DNA of 64,000 bases. Origin: JBFHIZ01 sp963666475 (GTDB lineage Bacteria; Bacillota; Clostridia; Lachnospirales; Lachnospiraceae). Below, piece after piece: positions 9,059 through 18,237 of the stretch. The notes under the pieces were generated by a model that worked only from the letters and a program-made list of their open reading frames with translations, was not told the DNA's origin and made no database searches. Position 1 is the stretch's first letter; every line of letters begins with the position of its first letter. Where the stretch lies: contig OY762821.2 of assembly GCA_963666475.2 (NCBI GenBank), positions 434,001 to 498,000 on the forward strand. Direction: 5' to 3'. The position numbers and the translations under genes were made by a program.

Positions 9059-9982
9059 ATGTTAGATAATTTAGATAAAGAGTTGCTCAAAAAAATAGCA
9101 GATTTGGATGAGGTGCCTGAAGCTGCATATAATATTCGAAAAAATGGAGAAGGTGTGGGTAGAATGTCTACTAAAAACACAAACATCTCCACAAAATCCG
9201 ACAATCCGGGAATCGATGTCATTGTTAGACCCGGTGCTAAAAAAGAATTTGTATATGTACCAGTTATTGTATCTAATGCAGGATATCAAGAAACTGTATT
9301 TAATACTTTTGTAGTTGGTGAAGAAAGTGAAGTGACGATTGTTGCAGGATGTGGTATTCACAATGAAGGTGACGAGACATCAAAGCATGATGGGGTTCAT
9401 GAATTCTTTATTGGAAAAGGCGCAACGATGAAATATATCGAAAAGCACTATGGGGAAGGTGACGGAATGGGTCATCGAGAATTAAATCCCATAGCAAAGT
9501 TCGAAATCTTTGAAGATGCAACCGTAGAGTTAGAGATGGTACAGATTAAAGGGGTTGATCATACAGTTCGTAAAACAGATGTTATTTTGCATGAACGTGC
9601 AAAATTGATTGTTACCGAACGTCTGCTTACGAATGGTACGCAGACTGCAGATTCTTATATTGATGTACGTTTGGCAGGGGATGATTCTTCTTGTCAGGTG
9701 ATTTCGAGATCTGTAGCACAGGATGATTCCGTGCAAAGATTTTACATGACTTTAAATGGCGAAGCTAGAAGTAAGGGTCATATTCAATGTGATTCTATTA
9801 TTGCGGACCATGCAAAAGTAGAATCCGTTCCTAAAATTGCATCAACAAACGCGGAGGCTGAGTTGATTCATGAAGCAGCAATTGGTAGAATTGCGAGCGA
9901 TCAGTTGACGAAGCTCATGACAATCGGGATTGAACAAGAGCAGGCCGAAGAGATTATAATTAAAGGCTTCTTAGGAAGTTGA
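9059..9982 (+). CDS. sufB: SufB/SufD-family Fe-S cluster scaffold (SmsB type)
   Basis: The scaffold partner of the SufC-like ATPase just upstream. The 307-residue product is much shorter than classical SufB and has the beta-helix core typical of the family, with GCGIHNEG, LHERAKLIVTERLLTNG and near the end a SDQLTKLMTIGIEQEQAEEIIIKGF segment shared by SufB and SufD. The ATG at 9059 follows GGGAAG at a good distance; ATG 9041 has no binding site. The small size and two-gene layout point to the SMS minimal system of anaerobes. A terminator follows at 9992-10023. Confidence 0.85.
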   Translation: MLDNLDKELLKKIADLDEVPEAAYNIRKNGEGVGRMSTKNTNISTKSDNPGIDVIVRPGAKKEFVYVPVIVSNAGYQETVFNTFVVGEESEVTIVAGCGIHNEGDETSKHDGVHEFFIGKGATMKYIEKHYGEGDGMGHRELNPIAKFEIFEDATVELEMVQIKGVDHTVRKTDVILHERAKLIVTERLLTNGTQTADSYIDVRLAGDDSSCQVISRSVAQDDSVQRFYMTLNGEARSKGHIQCDSIIADHAKVESVPKIASTNAEAELIHEAAIGRIASDQLTKLMTIGIEQEQAEEIIIKGFLGS

Positions 9983-9991
9983 TAATAATTA

Positions 9992-10024
9992 CAAAGCGCA
10001 TTGGAACATTCCAATGTGCTTTGT
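9992..10024 (+). terminator. Hairpin terminator after the Suf-like operon
   Basis: CAAAGCGCATTGGAA pairs with TTCCAATGTGCTTTG over 15 positions (one mismatch or wobble). Only a short T-rich stretch follows. It lies 9 bases after the sufB stop. Confidence 0.7.
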
Positions 10025-10093
10025 TGTATTAGAGATAAGTGTTTTTCGATAATACAAAAAATGGGGAAACAAAAAAGTGGAGAAGGGTATGGT

Positions 10094-12349
10094 ATGAGAA
10101 TGAAAAAATGGGTATTGTGTTTTGTCCTTACTCTCGTTTTTTTGCTGCTCGGATGTCAAAGAGAAGCGGAAAATGAAGCAGCGGATGAAACAAACAGCGA
10201 AATTCTTGTGGAGACAGAATCAAAGCAAGAGACGGAGACGGAAGGTGCAGACATTGAGAATCTTTTTTCGAATGGGGATTTTAATGAAGATTCTGAGGGA
10301 TGGGGACTTTATATGGAGTCCGGAGGAAGTGCAACATTTCAAACAGAAAACGGTCAAGGCATATTAAGGATGGAGAAAACTGGAGAATTGGATTACTCTG
10401 TACAGCTATATTATGATGGGTTTTCTTTGTATCAAGGTGATGTTTACCAACTGAAAATCACTTTGTCAGCAACAACAGCGAGACAGATAAAAGTACGAAT
10501 CCAGAAAAATGGGGGAGATTATCACGCCTATGTAGAGGAGACGCTAAACATTACAACGGATCCAAATGAATATGTTTTGGATTTTACAATGAGTGACCAG
10601 ACGGATAAGGCACCGAGGTTTTGCGTGAATCTAGGTACACCAAGTGGTGGAGGCGAAATTGCAGCACATGATATTCAAATCGTTAGTGCATCGCTAGAGC
10701 TGATAGACCAATCAAATCGAGTAATTGTGGAGGAAACTAAAATGCCAGATATTAACATTAATCAGGTTGCATATTTACCAAATGCAAAAAAAATTGCCGT
10801 TTTACGTGGGCTTGCGATGGGAGATACGTTTTATGTACACGCAGAAGATGGTACCATTGTATACGAAGGTGAAGTTTTAGGAAATGGATATTATGAAGCA
10901 ACGGGAGAAAGAAATGCGAAAGCTGACTTTTCGGATTTGACAGAAGAAGGAACTTATTATCTTACTTCTGGGAGTATTTCTTCGTATCCATTTGAAATTA
11001 AAAAGGATGGATATCAGGAATTGTTGATGGCTTCAGTGAAAATGCTATATTTACAAAGATGTGGACAGGAACTTTTAGAATCCGATGCAGGACTGTTTTC
11101 GCATGCGGCTTGTCATACATCAAATGCCTTAATATACGGAACAAATGACACAAAAGACGTCAGTGGAGGATGGCATGATGCAGGAGATTATGGAAGATAC
11201 GTAAGCCCTGGTGCAATCACAGTACAAGATTTGTTTCTGGCATATGAATCTCACTCAGATATTTTTAATTCGGAAGGAGGAGATTCCTATGGAATTCCGG
11301 AGAGCGGAAATGGTGTTCCGGATATTTTAGATGAGGCAATGTATGAACTAGAATGGATGCTAAAAATGCAGGATGAAGTGAGTGGTGGAGTGTATCACAA
11401 AGTGACCTGTAAGAGTTTCCCTGGCTTTATCATGCCAGAATATGAAACAGAGCAGTTGATTCTTTCACCGATTTCAACCACTGCAACTGGTGCATTTGCT
11501 GCAGTGATGGCGAAAAGCGCAGGTATTTATGCAGAAATAGATCAGGAGTTTTCTATAAAATGCTTACAAGCTGCAACGAAAGCTTGGGAGTATTTAGAAA
11601 ACAATCCAAATACAGGAGGGTTTCATAATCCAGCAGATATCGTTACTGGAGAATACGGGGATGCGGAGGATTCTGATGAACGCTTTTGGGCAGCAGCAGA
11701 ACTTCTAGCACAAACGGGAGATGAAACATATAAAAGCTATATCGAAAACTTAGCCTTGGAAAGTATTCCACAGGGCTTTGGATGGGATAATGTTGGTACT
11801 TATGGTTCCATTGCCTGTCTAGGTCTGAAAGAAGGAAGTTTGAAAGAAGATGTAATGAAAGCAATTCGTCAAATTGTGATACAAGAGGCGGATACTTATC
11901 TGGAAGCATCAAATACGGATGGATATGGGATCTCTCTAGGCACGGATTATGTTTGGGGTAGCAATATGGTCGTTCTGAATCGTGCAAGACTAATGATGTA
12001 TGCAAATCAAGTAGAGCCCAAAGAAGCTTATGTGAATGCGGCTTACGCACACTTGGATTACATTTTAGGAAACAATCCAATGTCAATTTGTTATGTAACT
12101 GGGTTTGGTAGTGTTTCGGCTCAAAACCCGCATCATAGACCATCTGTTTATTTAAAAACAGCTATGCCAGGGATGGTTATTGGAGGACCGGATAGTGCAC
12201 TACAAGATCCTTGTGCAGAACAATTGTTAAAAGGACTTGCGCCAGCGAAATGCTATGTAGACAATGACCAGAGTTATTCTACGAATGAGATTACGATATA
12301 TTGGAATTCACCACTCGTAAGTCTTCTAGCAGATTTGATAACCCGATAA
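10094..12349 (+). CDS. Lipoprotein glycoside hydrolase family 9 enzyme with CBM4/9 and Ig-like modules
   Basis: A 751-residue predicted surface glucanase anchored as a lipoprotein: signal peptide with lipobox LLLGC, an acidic linker, a CBM4/9-like carbohydrate-binding module (about 55-200), an N-terminal Ig-like domain of the CelD_N kind (about 215-305) and a GH9 catalytic domain (about 310-750). Catalytic features are GGWHDAGDYGRYV near residue 357 (Asp pair), NPHHRPS and NEITIYWNSPL near 731 (acid Glu). The order CBM4-Ig-GH9 resembles clostridial cellobiohydrolase/endoglucanase architectures. I chose the ATG at 10094 because AGAAGG lies seven bases before it and the signal peptide begins there. 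No dockerin is present, so it is not cellulosomal. Confidence 0.88.
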   Translation: MRMKKWVLCFVLTLVFLLLGCQREAENEAADETNSEILVETESKQETETEGADIENLFSNGDFNEDSEGWGLYMESGGSATFQTENGQGILRMEKTGELDYSVQLYYDGFSLYQGDVYQLKITLSATTARQIKVRIQKNGGDYHAYVEETLNITTDPNEYVLDFTMSDQTDKAPRFCVNLGTPSGGGEIAAHDIQIVSASLELIDQSNRVIVEETKMPDININQVAYLPNAKKIAVLRGLAMGDTFYVHAEDGTIVYEGEVLGNGYYEATGERNAKADFSDLTEEGTYYLTSGSISSYPFEIKKDGYQELLMASVKMLYLQRCGQELLESDAGLFSHAACHTSNALIYGTNDTKDVSGGWHDAGDYGRYVSPGAITVQDLFLAYESHSDIFNSEGGDSYGIPESGNGVPDILDEAMYELEWMLKMQDEVSGGVYHKVTCKSFPGFIMPEYETEQLILSPISTTATGAFAAVMAKSAGIYAEIDQEFSIKCLQAATKAWEYLENNPNTGGFHNPADIVTGEYGDAEDSDERFWAAAELLAQTGDETYKSYIENLALESIPQGFGWDNVGTYGSIACLGLKEGSLKEDVMKAIRQIVIQEADTYLEASNTDGYGISLGTDYVWGSNMVVLNRARLMMYANQVEPKEAYVNAAYAHLDYILGNNPMSICYVTGFGSVSAQNPHHRPSVYLKTAMPGMVIGGPDSALQDPCAEQLLKGLAPAKCYVDNDQSYSTNEITIYWNSPLVSLLADLITR

Positions 12350-12432
12350 ATTTTTGTTTTTTTCAGAGCAATTCTATGATACAATACAATGTATGAATGA
12401 ATTTTTGGGGATAATGTTTAGGAGCACGAATT

Positions 12433-13467
12433 TTGCAAAAGATGGAACAAAAAAAAGCAATCACAGAGGATAGAAGAATCCGTATTGAACGTATCAAAAA
12501 AACGATTCGTATACTAATCTTTTTAGGGGTACTGATCCCCTTACTGGCAAATATTGTTTTATCTTTCAGAGTTCATATGTTGAATCGTAAGATTGAGGCT
12601 CTAACCGAAAAAATCACACTTTCCGAAGCGGAGAATCAGCCAAAAATTCAGGGCTTGCAGCTGTTTTTGGAGGAGTGTCGAGTTTCTTACTTGAACCTTC
12701 AGAGCGAGCGTATTTCAGAAACCGCAGAATTATCAACGAGTATTCAAGTAGAACAACCAGACAGCATAGTTCATGAAGATGTGAATGTATATACCTTGAA
12801 TGGTACATCCTTTCGTGTTTATGCAGAGGAAGTTCTTCCGTCAAATACAAAAAAAGTATATTTAACGTTTGATGATGGGCCGAGTTCAAATACTGACGAT
12901 ATTTTGAATGTTCTTGCAGAGTATGGTGTGAAAGCAACCTTTTTTGTGGTAGGCAAAGAAGGGGACTATTCAAAAGAGATGTATAAGCGGATTGTTGAGG
13001 AAGGACATACTATTGGATTGCATTCTTACTCACATGAATATGCAAAAATCTATGAATCAAAAGAAGCATTTCAAGAGGATTTCATGAAGGAAAGTGATAT
13101 GATTTATCAATTGACTGGAATCAGACCTTTTTGCTATCGATTTCCTGGAGGCAGTTCTACGGGCAAAATGAATGGGCAATTTGAGTTATTCAAAGAATGT
13201 TTGGATGTGAATGGACTACTTTATTTTGATTGGAATATTTCGAGCGGAGATGCTACGGAAGAAGAGCTTTCTACGGAACAGATCATTGCAAATGTTACAA
13301 CGAATCTAAACAACTATGACCATGCGATTATATTATTTCATGATGCGTATGGAAAGCAGTCAACTGTTCTGGCGCTAAGAGAAATCATAGAATATATACA
13401 GGATATGGACAATACAGTTTTGTTGCCAATTTCGCCCGCAACAGAACAAATACATCAAAAGGATTGA
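12433..13467 (+). CDS. Membrane-anchored polysaccharide deacetylase (NodB domain)
   Basis: NodB-fold, metal-dependent deacetylase of N-acetylated cell-wall or capsule sugars. One hydrophobic segment near residues 25-50 anchors it outside the membrane, followed by a coiled linker and the catalytic domain from about 140. Motifs are YLTFDDGPSS near 143 (metal-binding second Asp), HTIGLHSYSHEY (H-x3-H metal ligands), RFPGGSS and ILFHDAYG. A TTG at 12433 sits eight bases after AGGAG, while the first ATG (12442) is 17 bases away, so TTG is the likelier start. It lies 15 bases before the bactofilin gene and is probably co-transcribed with it. Confidence 0.85.
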   Translation: MQKMEQKKAITEDRRIRIERIKKTIRILIFLGVLIPLLANIVLSFRVHMLNRKIEALTEKITLSEAENQPKIQGLQLFLEECRVSYLNLQSERISETAELSTSIQVEQPDSIVHEDVNVYTLNGTSFRVYAEEVLPSNTKKVYLTFDDGPSSNTDDILNVLAEYGVKATFFVVGKEGDYSKEMYKRIVEEGHTIGLHSYSHEYAKIYESKEAFQEDFMKESDMIYQLTGIRPFCYRFPGGSSTGKMNGQFELFKECLDVNGLLYFDWNISSGDATEEELSTEQIIANVTTNLNNYDHAIILFHDAYGKQSTVLALREIIEYIQDMDNTVLLPISPATEQIHQKD

Positions 13468-13482
13468 TAGCAGGAGGAGAAC

Positions 13483-14139
13483 ATGGGATTTTTTCAAGAT
13501 TTAAAGGAAGACTTATCGACAGCAGTAGACGAAATGGAAAAAGAGACAACAGATACTACCAAATCAAAAAATCAGGCGCAGGTAATGGATGAAGTACCTG
13601 TAGAAGAGGACGAAATTGATATGGATCTTCTGTTAGCAGAAGCTAAAGGAGAAATGGTTGAAGAACCAGTTGTAAAACAAGGCATTTTAGATGAAACTGC
13701 AATGATTACAAAAGGAATGGTTATCCAAGGAGATCTTTCTACACAGGGATCGCTAGATATGATGGGTGAGATTCAGGGAAATATCATAGTGAACGGAAAG
13801 TTAAATGTTACTGGTAAAATTACTGGAAATTCCGAAGCAGGAGAAGTATACGCAGATGCTGCTAAAATAAACGGAGAAATTATTACTTCGGGTACGATCA
13901 AAGTAGGAAATGATTCAGTAATTATTGGAAATATTACGGCAACTCGTGCTGTGATTGCAGGGGCAGTAAAAGGAGATATTGACGTAAAAGGTCCTGTTAT
14001 TTTAGATGCATCTGCTATCGTTATGGGAAATATCAAATCAAAATCTGTTCAAATTGTGAATGGTGCAGTGATTGAAGGACTCTGTTCACAATGTTATGCT
14101 GATGTTAGCCCAGCGAAATTCTTTGATACAAATAAATAA
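13483..14139 (+). CDS. Bactofilin-family polymer-forming protein
   Basis: Bactofilins are beta-helical cytoskeletal proteins that self-assemble near the membrane and often position cell-wall enzymes. The acidic N-terminal tail covers about 70 residues. Residues from about 75 hold the repeating hydrophobic/glycine pattern of the DUF583 beta-helix, with segments such as GDLSTQGSLDMMGEIQGN and GNITATRAVIAGAVKGDI. AGGAGG precedes the ATG. It sits between a polysaccharide deacetylase and pyrH, which would fit a role with wall modification. The wall link is an inference. Confidence 0.85.
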   Translation: MGFFQDLKEDLSTAVDEMEKETTDTTKSKNQAQVMDEVPVEEDEIDMDLLLAEAKGEMVEEPVVKQGILDETAMITKGMVIQGDLSTQGSLDMMGEIQGNIIVNGKLNVTGKITGNSEAGEVYADAAKINGEIITSGTIKVGNDSVIIGNITATRAVIAGAVKGDIDVKGPVILDASAIVMGNIKSKSVQIVNGAVIEGLCSQCYADVSPAKFFDTNK

Positions 14140-14152
14140 TTTGGAGAGTGTT

Positions 14153-14848
14153 ATGAAACGAATTCTATTAAAATTAAGTGGTGAAGCACTTGCTGGAGAT
14201 AAAAAAACGGGCTTTGATGAAGCTACCGTTACAATGGTCGCTAGACAAGTTAAACAATTGGCGGCAAAGGGAATGGAAGTCGGAATTGTAATTGGAGGAG
14301 GAAATTTTTGGAGAGGTCGAACGAGTAATTCGATTGACCGTACCAAAGCAGACCAAATAGGAATGCTTGCCACCGTAATGAACTGTATTTATGTTTCCGA
14401 GATATTTCGAACTGTAGGGATGAACACGAGCATTCTGACACCATTCATATGTAGTACATTTACAAAGCAGTTTTCAAAAGATCTTGCCAATGAATGCTTT
14501 GCAGATGGACAGGTTGTATTCTTTGCAGGAGGAACAGGACATCCTTATTTTTCGACAGACACAGGTGTCGTATTACGTGCGATAGAAGTTGATGCAGAAA
14601 TGATTCTGCTTGCTAAAGCAGTAGATGGGGTTTATGATTCTGATCCAAAAATCAATCCAGAAGCTAAACGTTATGAACGAGTGACTATTGATGAGGTGAT
14701 CGCAGAAAATCTTCAAGTGGTTGATATGACGGCATCTATTCTTGCAAGAGACAACAAAATGCCGATGCGCGTATTTGGACTAAATGAAGAAGATAGTATT
14801 CTACATTCTATAGAAGATGGGTTTAATGGAACAGAAGTTCTAGTATAG
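14153..14848 (+). CDS. pyrH: UMP kinase
   Basis: PyrH phosphorylates UMP to UDP with ATP in pyrimidine nucleotide synthesis. The start is MKRILLKLSGEALAG at ATG 14153, preceded by GGAGAG; the open frame upstream overlaps the previous gene and has no reason to be coding. Motifs are VIGGGNFWRGR, FFAGGTGHPYFSTDT and KAVDGVYDSDPK of the bacterial UMPK/amino-acid-kinase fold. The 231 residues are normal. It begins the classical pyrH-frr-uppS-cdsA-dxr-rseP-ispG-polC row. The usual rpsB-tsf genes are not in front of it. Confidence 0.95.
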   Translation: MKRILLKLSGEALAGDKKTGFDEATVTMVARQVKQLAAKGMEVGIVIGGGNFWRGRTSNSIDRTKADQIGMLATVMNCIYVSEIFRTVGMNTSILTPFICSTFTKQFSKDLANECFADGQVVFFAGGTGHPYFSTDTGVVLRAIEVDAEMILLAKAVDGVYDSDPKINPEAKRYERVTIDEVIAENLQVVDMTASILARDNKMPMRVFGLNEEDSILHSIEDGFNGTEVLV

Positions 14849-14878
14849 TATATTTAATAGAAAGGCATGGTTATTATT

Positions 14879-15429
14879 ATGAAAAAAGAATTAAAAGTAT
14901 ACGAAGAAAAAATGGAGAAATCTTTTGAGTTTCTTGAAGAAGAATTTTCTACAATCCGAGCTGGTAGAGCAAATCCACACCTGCTTGATAAATTAAAAGT
15001 CGATTATTATGGTTCACCTACACCGATTCAGCAAGTGGGAAATATCTCGGTTCCAGAACCTAGAATGATTCAGATTTCCCATGGGAAAAATCATTGATTC
15101 GAGAAATTGAAAAAGCGATTTTAGGTTCGGACATTGGAATAACTCCTACGAATGATGGGGCAGTTATTCGTCTTGTCTTCCCAGAACTTACAGAAGAGCG
15201 TAGAAAGTCTCTTGTGAAAGAAGTAAAGAAGCAAGGTGAAGAAGCAAAGATTGCAATCCGAAATATTCGTAGAGATGGAAATGATGCGTTTAAGAAACTT
15301 GTAAAAGAAGAGGTTTCCGAAGACGAAGTGAAAGAGTTAGAAGATGAAATGCAGAAATTGACAGATTCCTATGTAAAGAAAATAGATGAACTTGTTGATG
15401 CAAAATCAAAAGAAATTCTTACAGTTTAA
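14879..15429 (+). pseudogene. frr: Ribosome recycling factor gene with a one-base frameshift
   Basis: RRF with EF-G splits the post-termination ribosome and is essential in bacteria. The first part (from ATG 14879) reads MKKELKVYEEKMEKSFEFLE and continues to FSTIRAGRANPHLLDKLKVDYYG and on to RMIQIS. It then goes out of frame and stops at 15095-15097. The second part continues in another frame from about 15083 with [18 protein letters not shown] to the normal C-terminus. Adding one C to the CCC run at 15078-15080 would restore [12 protein letters not shown] and a 183-residue protein. The rest is well conserved, so I think this is more likely a sequencing or assembly error than a real loss. Confidence 0.9.
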
Positions 15430-15438
15430 TCGTTATTT

Positions 15439-15470
15439 GAAAGGGTCGGACGTAAGTTCGTCCCTTTCTT
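15439..15470 (+). terminator. Hairpin between frr and uppS, possibly a weak terminator
   Basis: GAAAGGG pairs with CCCTTTC and an inner ACG pairs with CGT, leaving a four-base bulge on the 5' side. Only a short T-rich tail follows, so it may be an attenuator or an RNA-stability hairpin inside the operon. Confidence 0.4.
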
Positions 15471-15507
15471 ACATAAGGACTATTTTGTAGAAAGGTTTGG
15501 GATTAAT

Positions 15508-16209
15508 ATGGCAGTACCAGCACATATTGCAATCATTTTAGACGGAAACGGGAGATGGGCTACCGCAAAGGGAATGCCAAGACAGTTCGGTCATGCACAA
15601 GGTTCAAAAAATGTAGAAGTGATTCTGGAAGAGGCACACAATCTAGGGGTTCAAATCGTAACTGTTTATGCGTTTTCTACGGAAAACTGGACGAGACCCA
15701 AAGAAGAAGTCGATGCATTAATGAAGATTTTTCGTAATTATTTAAAGACTTGTTTAAAACTCGCCAAAAAAAATGATATGCGAGTAGAAGTGATTGGAGA
15801 TGTATCGGGGTTTGATTTAGATATTCAAGAACGGATTGTTGAATTACAAGATAAGACTGCGGATTACAAAGGAATTCGATTTATTGTCGCACTGAATTAT
15901 GGTGGAAGGGACGAAATACGTAGGGCCGTTAAAAATATTGCAGACGATGTATTAGAACAAAAGATTAGCCCGGAAGATATTTCGGAAGACTTGATTTCAA
16001 GTTATTTAGACACGAAGAATATTCCTGATCCAGATCTCATGATTCGTACGAGCGGGGAAATGCGTCTGTCAAATTTTCTAATGTGGCAATTAGCATATAC
16101 TGAGTTTTATTTTGCAGATGTGCATTGGCCAGATTTTTCGGTGGATGAGCTTCATAAAGCAATTGCGTCGTATGAGAATCGCAAGCGACGATTTGGTAAG
16201 GTAGAATAG
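15508..16209 (+). CDS. uppS: Undecaprenyl-diphosphate synthase (cis-prenyltransferase)
   Basis: Elongates farnesyl diphosphate with isopentenyl diphosphate to undecaprenyl diphosphate, the lipid carrier for peptidoglycan and capsule. Motifs are ILDGNGRWA (catalytic Asp near residue 12), VYAFSTENW, LNYGGRDEI and IRTSGEMRLSNFLMWQLAY ending in EFYF, all conserved in UppS. The 233-residue length is typical. AAAGG lies before the ATG. It is placed between frr and cdsA as in most Firmicutes. Confidence 0.94.
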   Translation: MAVPAHIAIILDGNGRWATAKGMPRQFGHAQGSKNVEVILEEAHNLGVQIVTVYAFSTENWTRPKEEVDALMKIFRNYLKTCLKLAKKNDMRVEVIGDVSGFDLDIQERIVELQDKTADYKGIRFIVALNYGGRDEIRRAVKNIADDVLEQKISPEDISEDLISSYLDTKNIPDPDLMIRTSGEMRLSNFLMWQLAYTEFYFADVHWPDFSVDELHKAIASYENRKRRFGKVE

Positions 16210-16233
16210 AAATTATCAGGTGGGAGAATAATA

Positions 16234-17055
16234 ATGAATTTTTGGATTCGTTTAGCTAGTAGCATTGTATTAGTAATATTAATGGGGATTGTGGTCACAC
16301 TTGGTAAAGAGCCATTACTGATTACAACTTTGATTTTTTCCTTGATTGGATATGTTGAACTTACAAAATCCATCAAGATTAATAAGGAGCATAAGAAAAG
16401 TAGTTCTCTTCAAGTGATTGGAATTCTTGGAATTTTTGCATATTATGTGGCAATATATTATGCAGCATATGCTTATGCAATTTTTGCACTAATTATGACT
16501 TTGATCTTAACAATGGGAGTATATGTAGTTCGATTCCCAAAATATCATTCAGCACAGATTATGGGAAGCTTTTTTTGTTTTATTTATTCGCCAGTCATGC
16601 TTTCTTTTTTATATTTAACGAGAGAATTGGATCAGGGCATGTACATTGTATGGTTGATATTTATTAGTTCATGGATATCCGATACGTTTGCCTATATCGT
16701 TGGGATGTTATTTGGTTCCCACCGACTGGCACCAAATCTCAGCCCTAAAAAATCGGTAGAGGGTGCAGTTGGAGGAATGGCGGCTTCTGCGTTGTTTGGT
16801 GCTTTATATGCGTGGTTCATTGTATCGAAAGTTATTGATATGAATGGCATTGTATGGATTTTTGCAATGATTGGTGGTATTGGTTCCATCGTGTCGCAAA
16901 TAGGGGATTTATTTGCCTCAGGAGTAAAAAGAAATTATGAGATTAAGGATTATGGGAAATGTATTCCAGGACATGGGGGAATTATGGACCGTTTTGACAG
17001 TTTGATTTTTGTTGCACCGATTATCTTTTTTCTTGCGGTACTTTTTACCGTATAG
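16234..17055 (+). CDS. cdsA: Phosphatidate cytidylyltransferase
   Basis: Makes CDP-diacylglycerol from phosphatidic acid and CTP at the membrane. There are about seven to eight hydrophobic segments across 273 residues. The C-terminal signature SQIGDLFASGVKRNYEIKD followed by KCIPGHGGIMDRFDSL is the CdsA family motif. GGTGGGAG precedes the ATG. It follows uppS by 24 bases. Confidence 0.93.
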   Translation: MNFWIRLASSIVLVILMGIVVTLGKEPLLITTLIFSLIGYVELTKSIKINKEHKKSSSLQVIGILGIFAYYVAIYYAAYAYAIFALIMTLILTMGVYVVRFPKYHSAQIMGSFFCFIYSPVMLSFLYLTRELDQGMYIVWLIFISSWISDTFAYIVGMLFGSHRLAPNLSPKKSVEGAVGGMAASALFGALYAWFIVSKVIDMNGIVWIFAMIGGIGSIVSQIGDLFASGVKRNYEIKDYGKCIPGHGGIMDRFDSLIFVAPIIFFLAVLFTV

Positions 17056-17080
17056 TTTAGGATAATAATAAGGAGTTTTC

Positions 17081-18235
17081 ATGGAAAAGAATATTGTTGT
17101 GCTGGGTTCCACTGGTTCGATCGGAACGCAGACACTTGAAATAGCAAGAGAACATCCGGAAATTCATATTACTGCATTGACTGCAGGTAAGAATATCCGA
17201 AAAATAGAAGAACAGATACGAGAGTTTCATCCAAAGTATGCAGTAGTCTGGGATGAAATGGATGCGCAGGAACTAAAACTCCTTGTTCGTGATCTGTCTG
17301 TAGAAGTCCTATATGGAATGGAAGGTATGCTTAAGGTCGTTTCGATTGACGAGGTGGATTTGGTAGTCACAGCTGTGGTCGGGATGATCGGGATTCGTCC
17401 GACGATTGCAGCCATTGAAAGTGGAAAAACAATAGCACTTGCAAACAAAGAAACTTTGGTTACAGCAGGACATCTAATTATGCCGCTGGCAAAGCAAAAA
17501 GGTGTAAATATATATCCAGTAGACAGTGAACATAGTGCTATCTTTCAATCGCTGAATGGGGAAAACAAAGAGCGCCTTGAAAAAATTATTTTAACGGCTT
17601 CCGGTGGACCTTTTCGAGGAAAGAAGAGAGATGAGTTGGTGTCCATCTCTGTCGAAGATGCATTGAAACATCCAAATTGGACAATGGGAAAAAAAATCAC
17701 AATAGATTCTGCTACAATGGTCAACAAAGGATTAGAAGTCATAGAGGCAAAATGGCTATTTGATGTATCCTTTGACCAGATTGAAGTGGTTGTTCATCCG
17801 CAAAGTATCATTCATTCCATGGTACAATACACAGACGGTGGGATTATGGCGGAAATGGGTATGCCTGATATGAAATTACCAATTCAATACGCAATTTTTT
17901 ATCCAGACCGTTTGCCAATGGATACAAAAAGGGTAGATTTTCCACTTTTACAAAATTTGACCTTTGAAAGACCGGATATGGAAACTTTTTCGGGATTGAA
18001 GCTTGGTTATCAGGCAGGTGTTTTGGGTGGAAGTATGCCGACGGTATATAATGCAGCAAATGAAAAGTGTGTTGCTTTATTTTTGGAAAAGAAAATTAAG
18101 TTTCTTCAAATATCGGATATTATTGAAGAATGTATGAATAGACATTCGCTAATTCCGAATCCTTCTCTTCCACAAATTCTCGAAACAGAGCAAGAAATCT
18201 ATCGATATATCGATATACATAGAGTGAGAGGTTAA
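17081..18235 (+). CDS. dxr: 1-deoxy-D-xylulose 5-phosphate reductoisomerase
   Basis: Second step of the MEP pathway: DXP to 2-C-methyl-D-erythritol 4-phosphate with NADPH. Recognisable parts are the N-terminal dinucleotide fold LGSTGSIGTQTLE, the ANKETLVTAG segment, the PVDSEHSAIFQSL metal and substrate loop, TASGGPFRG, and HPNWTMGKKITIDSATMVNK. The 384-residue length is usual. It shares the operon with ispG, so two MEP-pathway steps are co-located here with uppS, which uses their products. Confidence 0.95.
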   Translation: MEKNIVVLGSTGSIGTQTLEIAREHPEIHITALTAGKNIRKIEEQIREFHPKYAVVWDEMDAQELKLLVRDLSVEVLYGMEGMLKVVSIDEVDLVVTAVVGMIGIRPTIAAIESGKTIALANKETLVTAGHLIMPLAKQKGVNIYPVDSEHSAIFQSLNGENKERLEKIILTASGGPFRGKKRDELVSISVEDALKHPNWTMGKKITIDSATMVNKGLEVIEAKWLFDVSFDQIEVVVHPQSIIHSMVQYTDGGIMAEMGMPDMKLPIQYAIFYPDRLPMDTKRVDFPLLQNLTFERPDMETFSGLKLGYQAGVLGGSMPTVYNAANEKCVALFLEKKIKFLQISDIIEECMNRHSLIPNPSLPQILETEQEIYRYIDIHRVRG

Positions 18236-18237
18236 TT

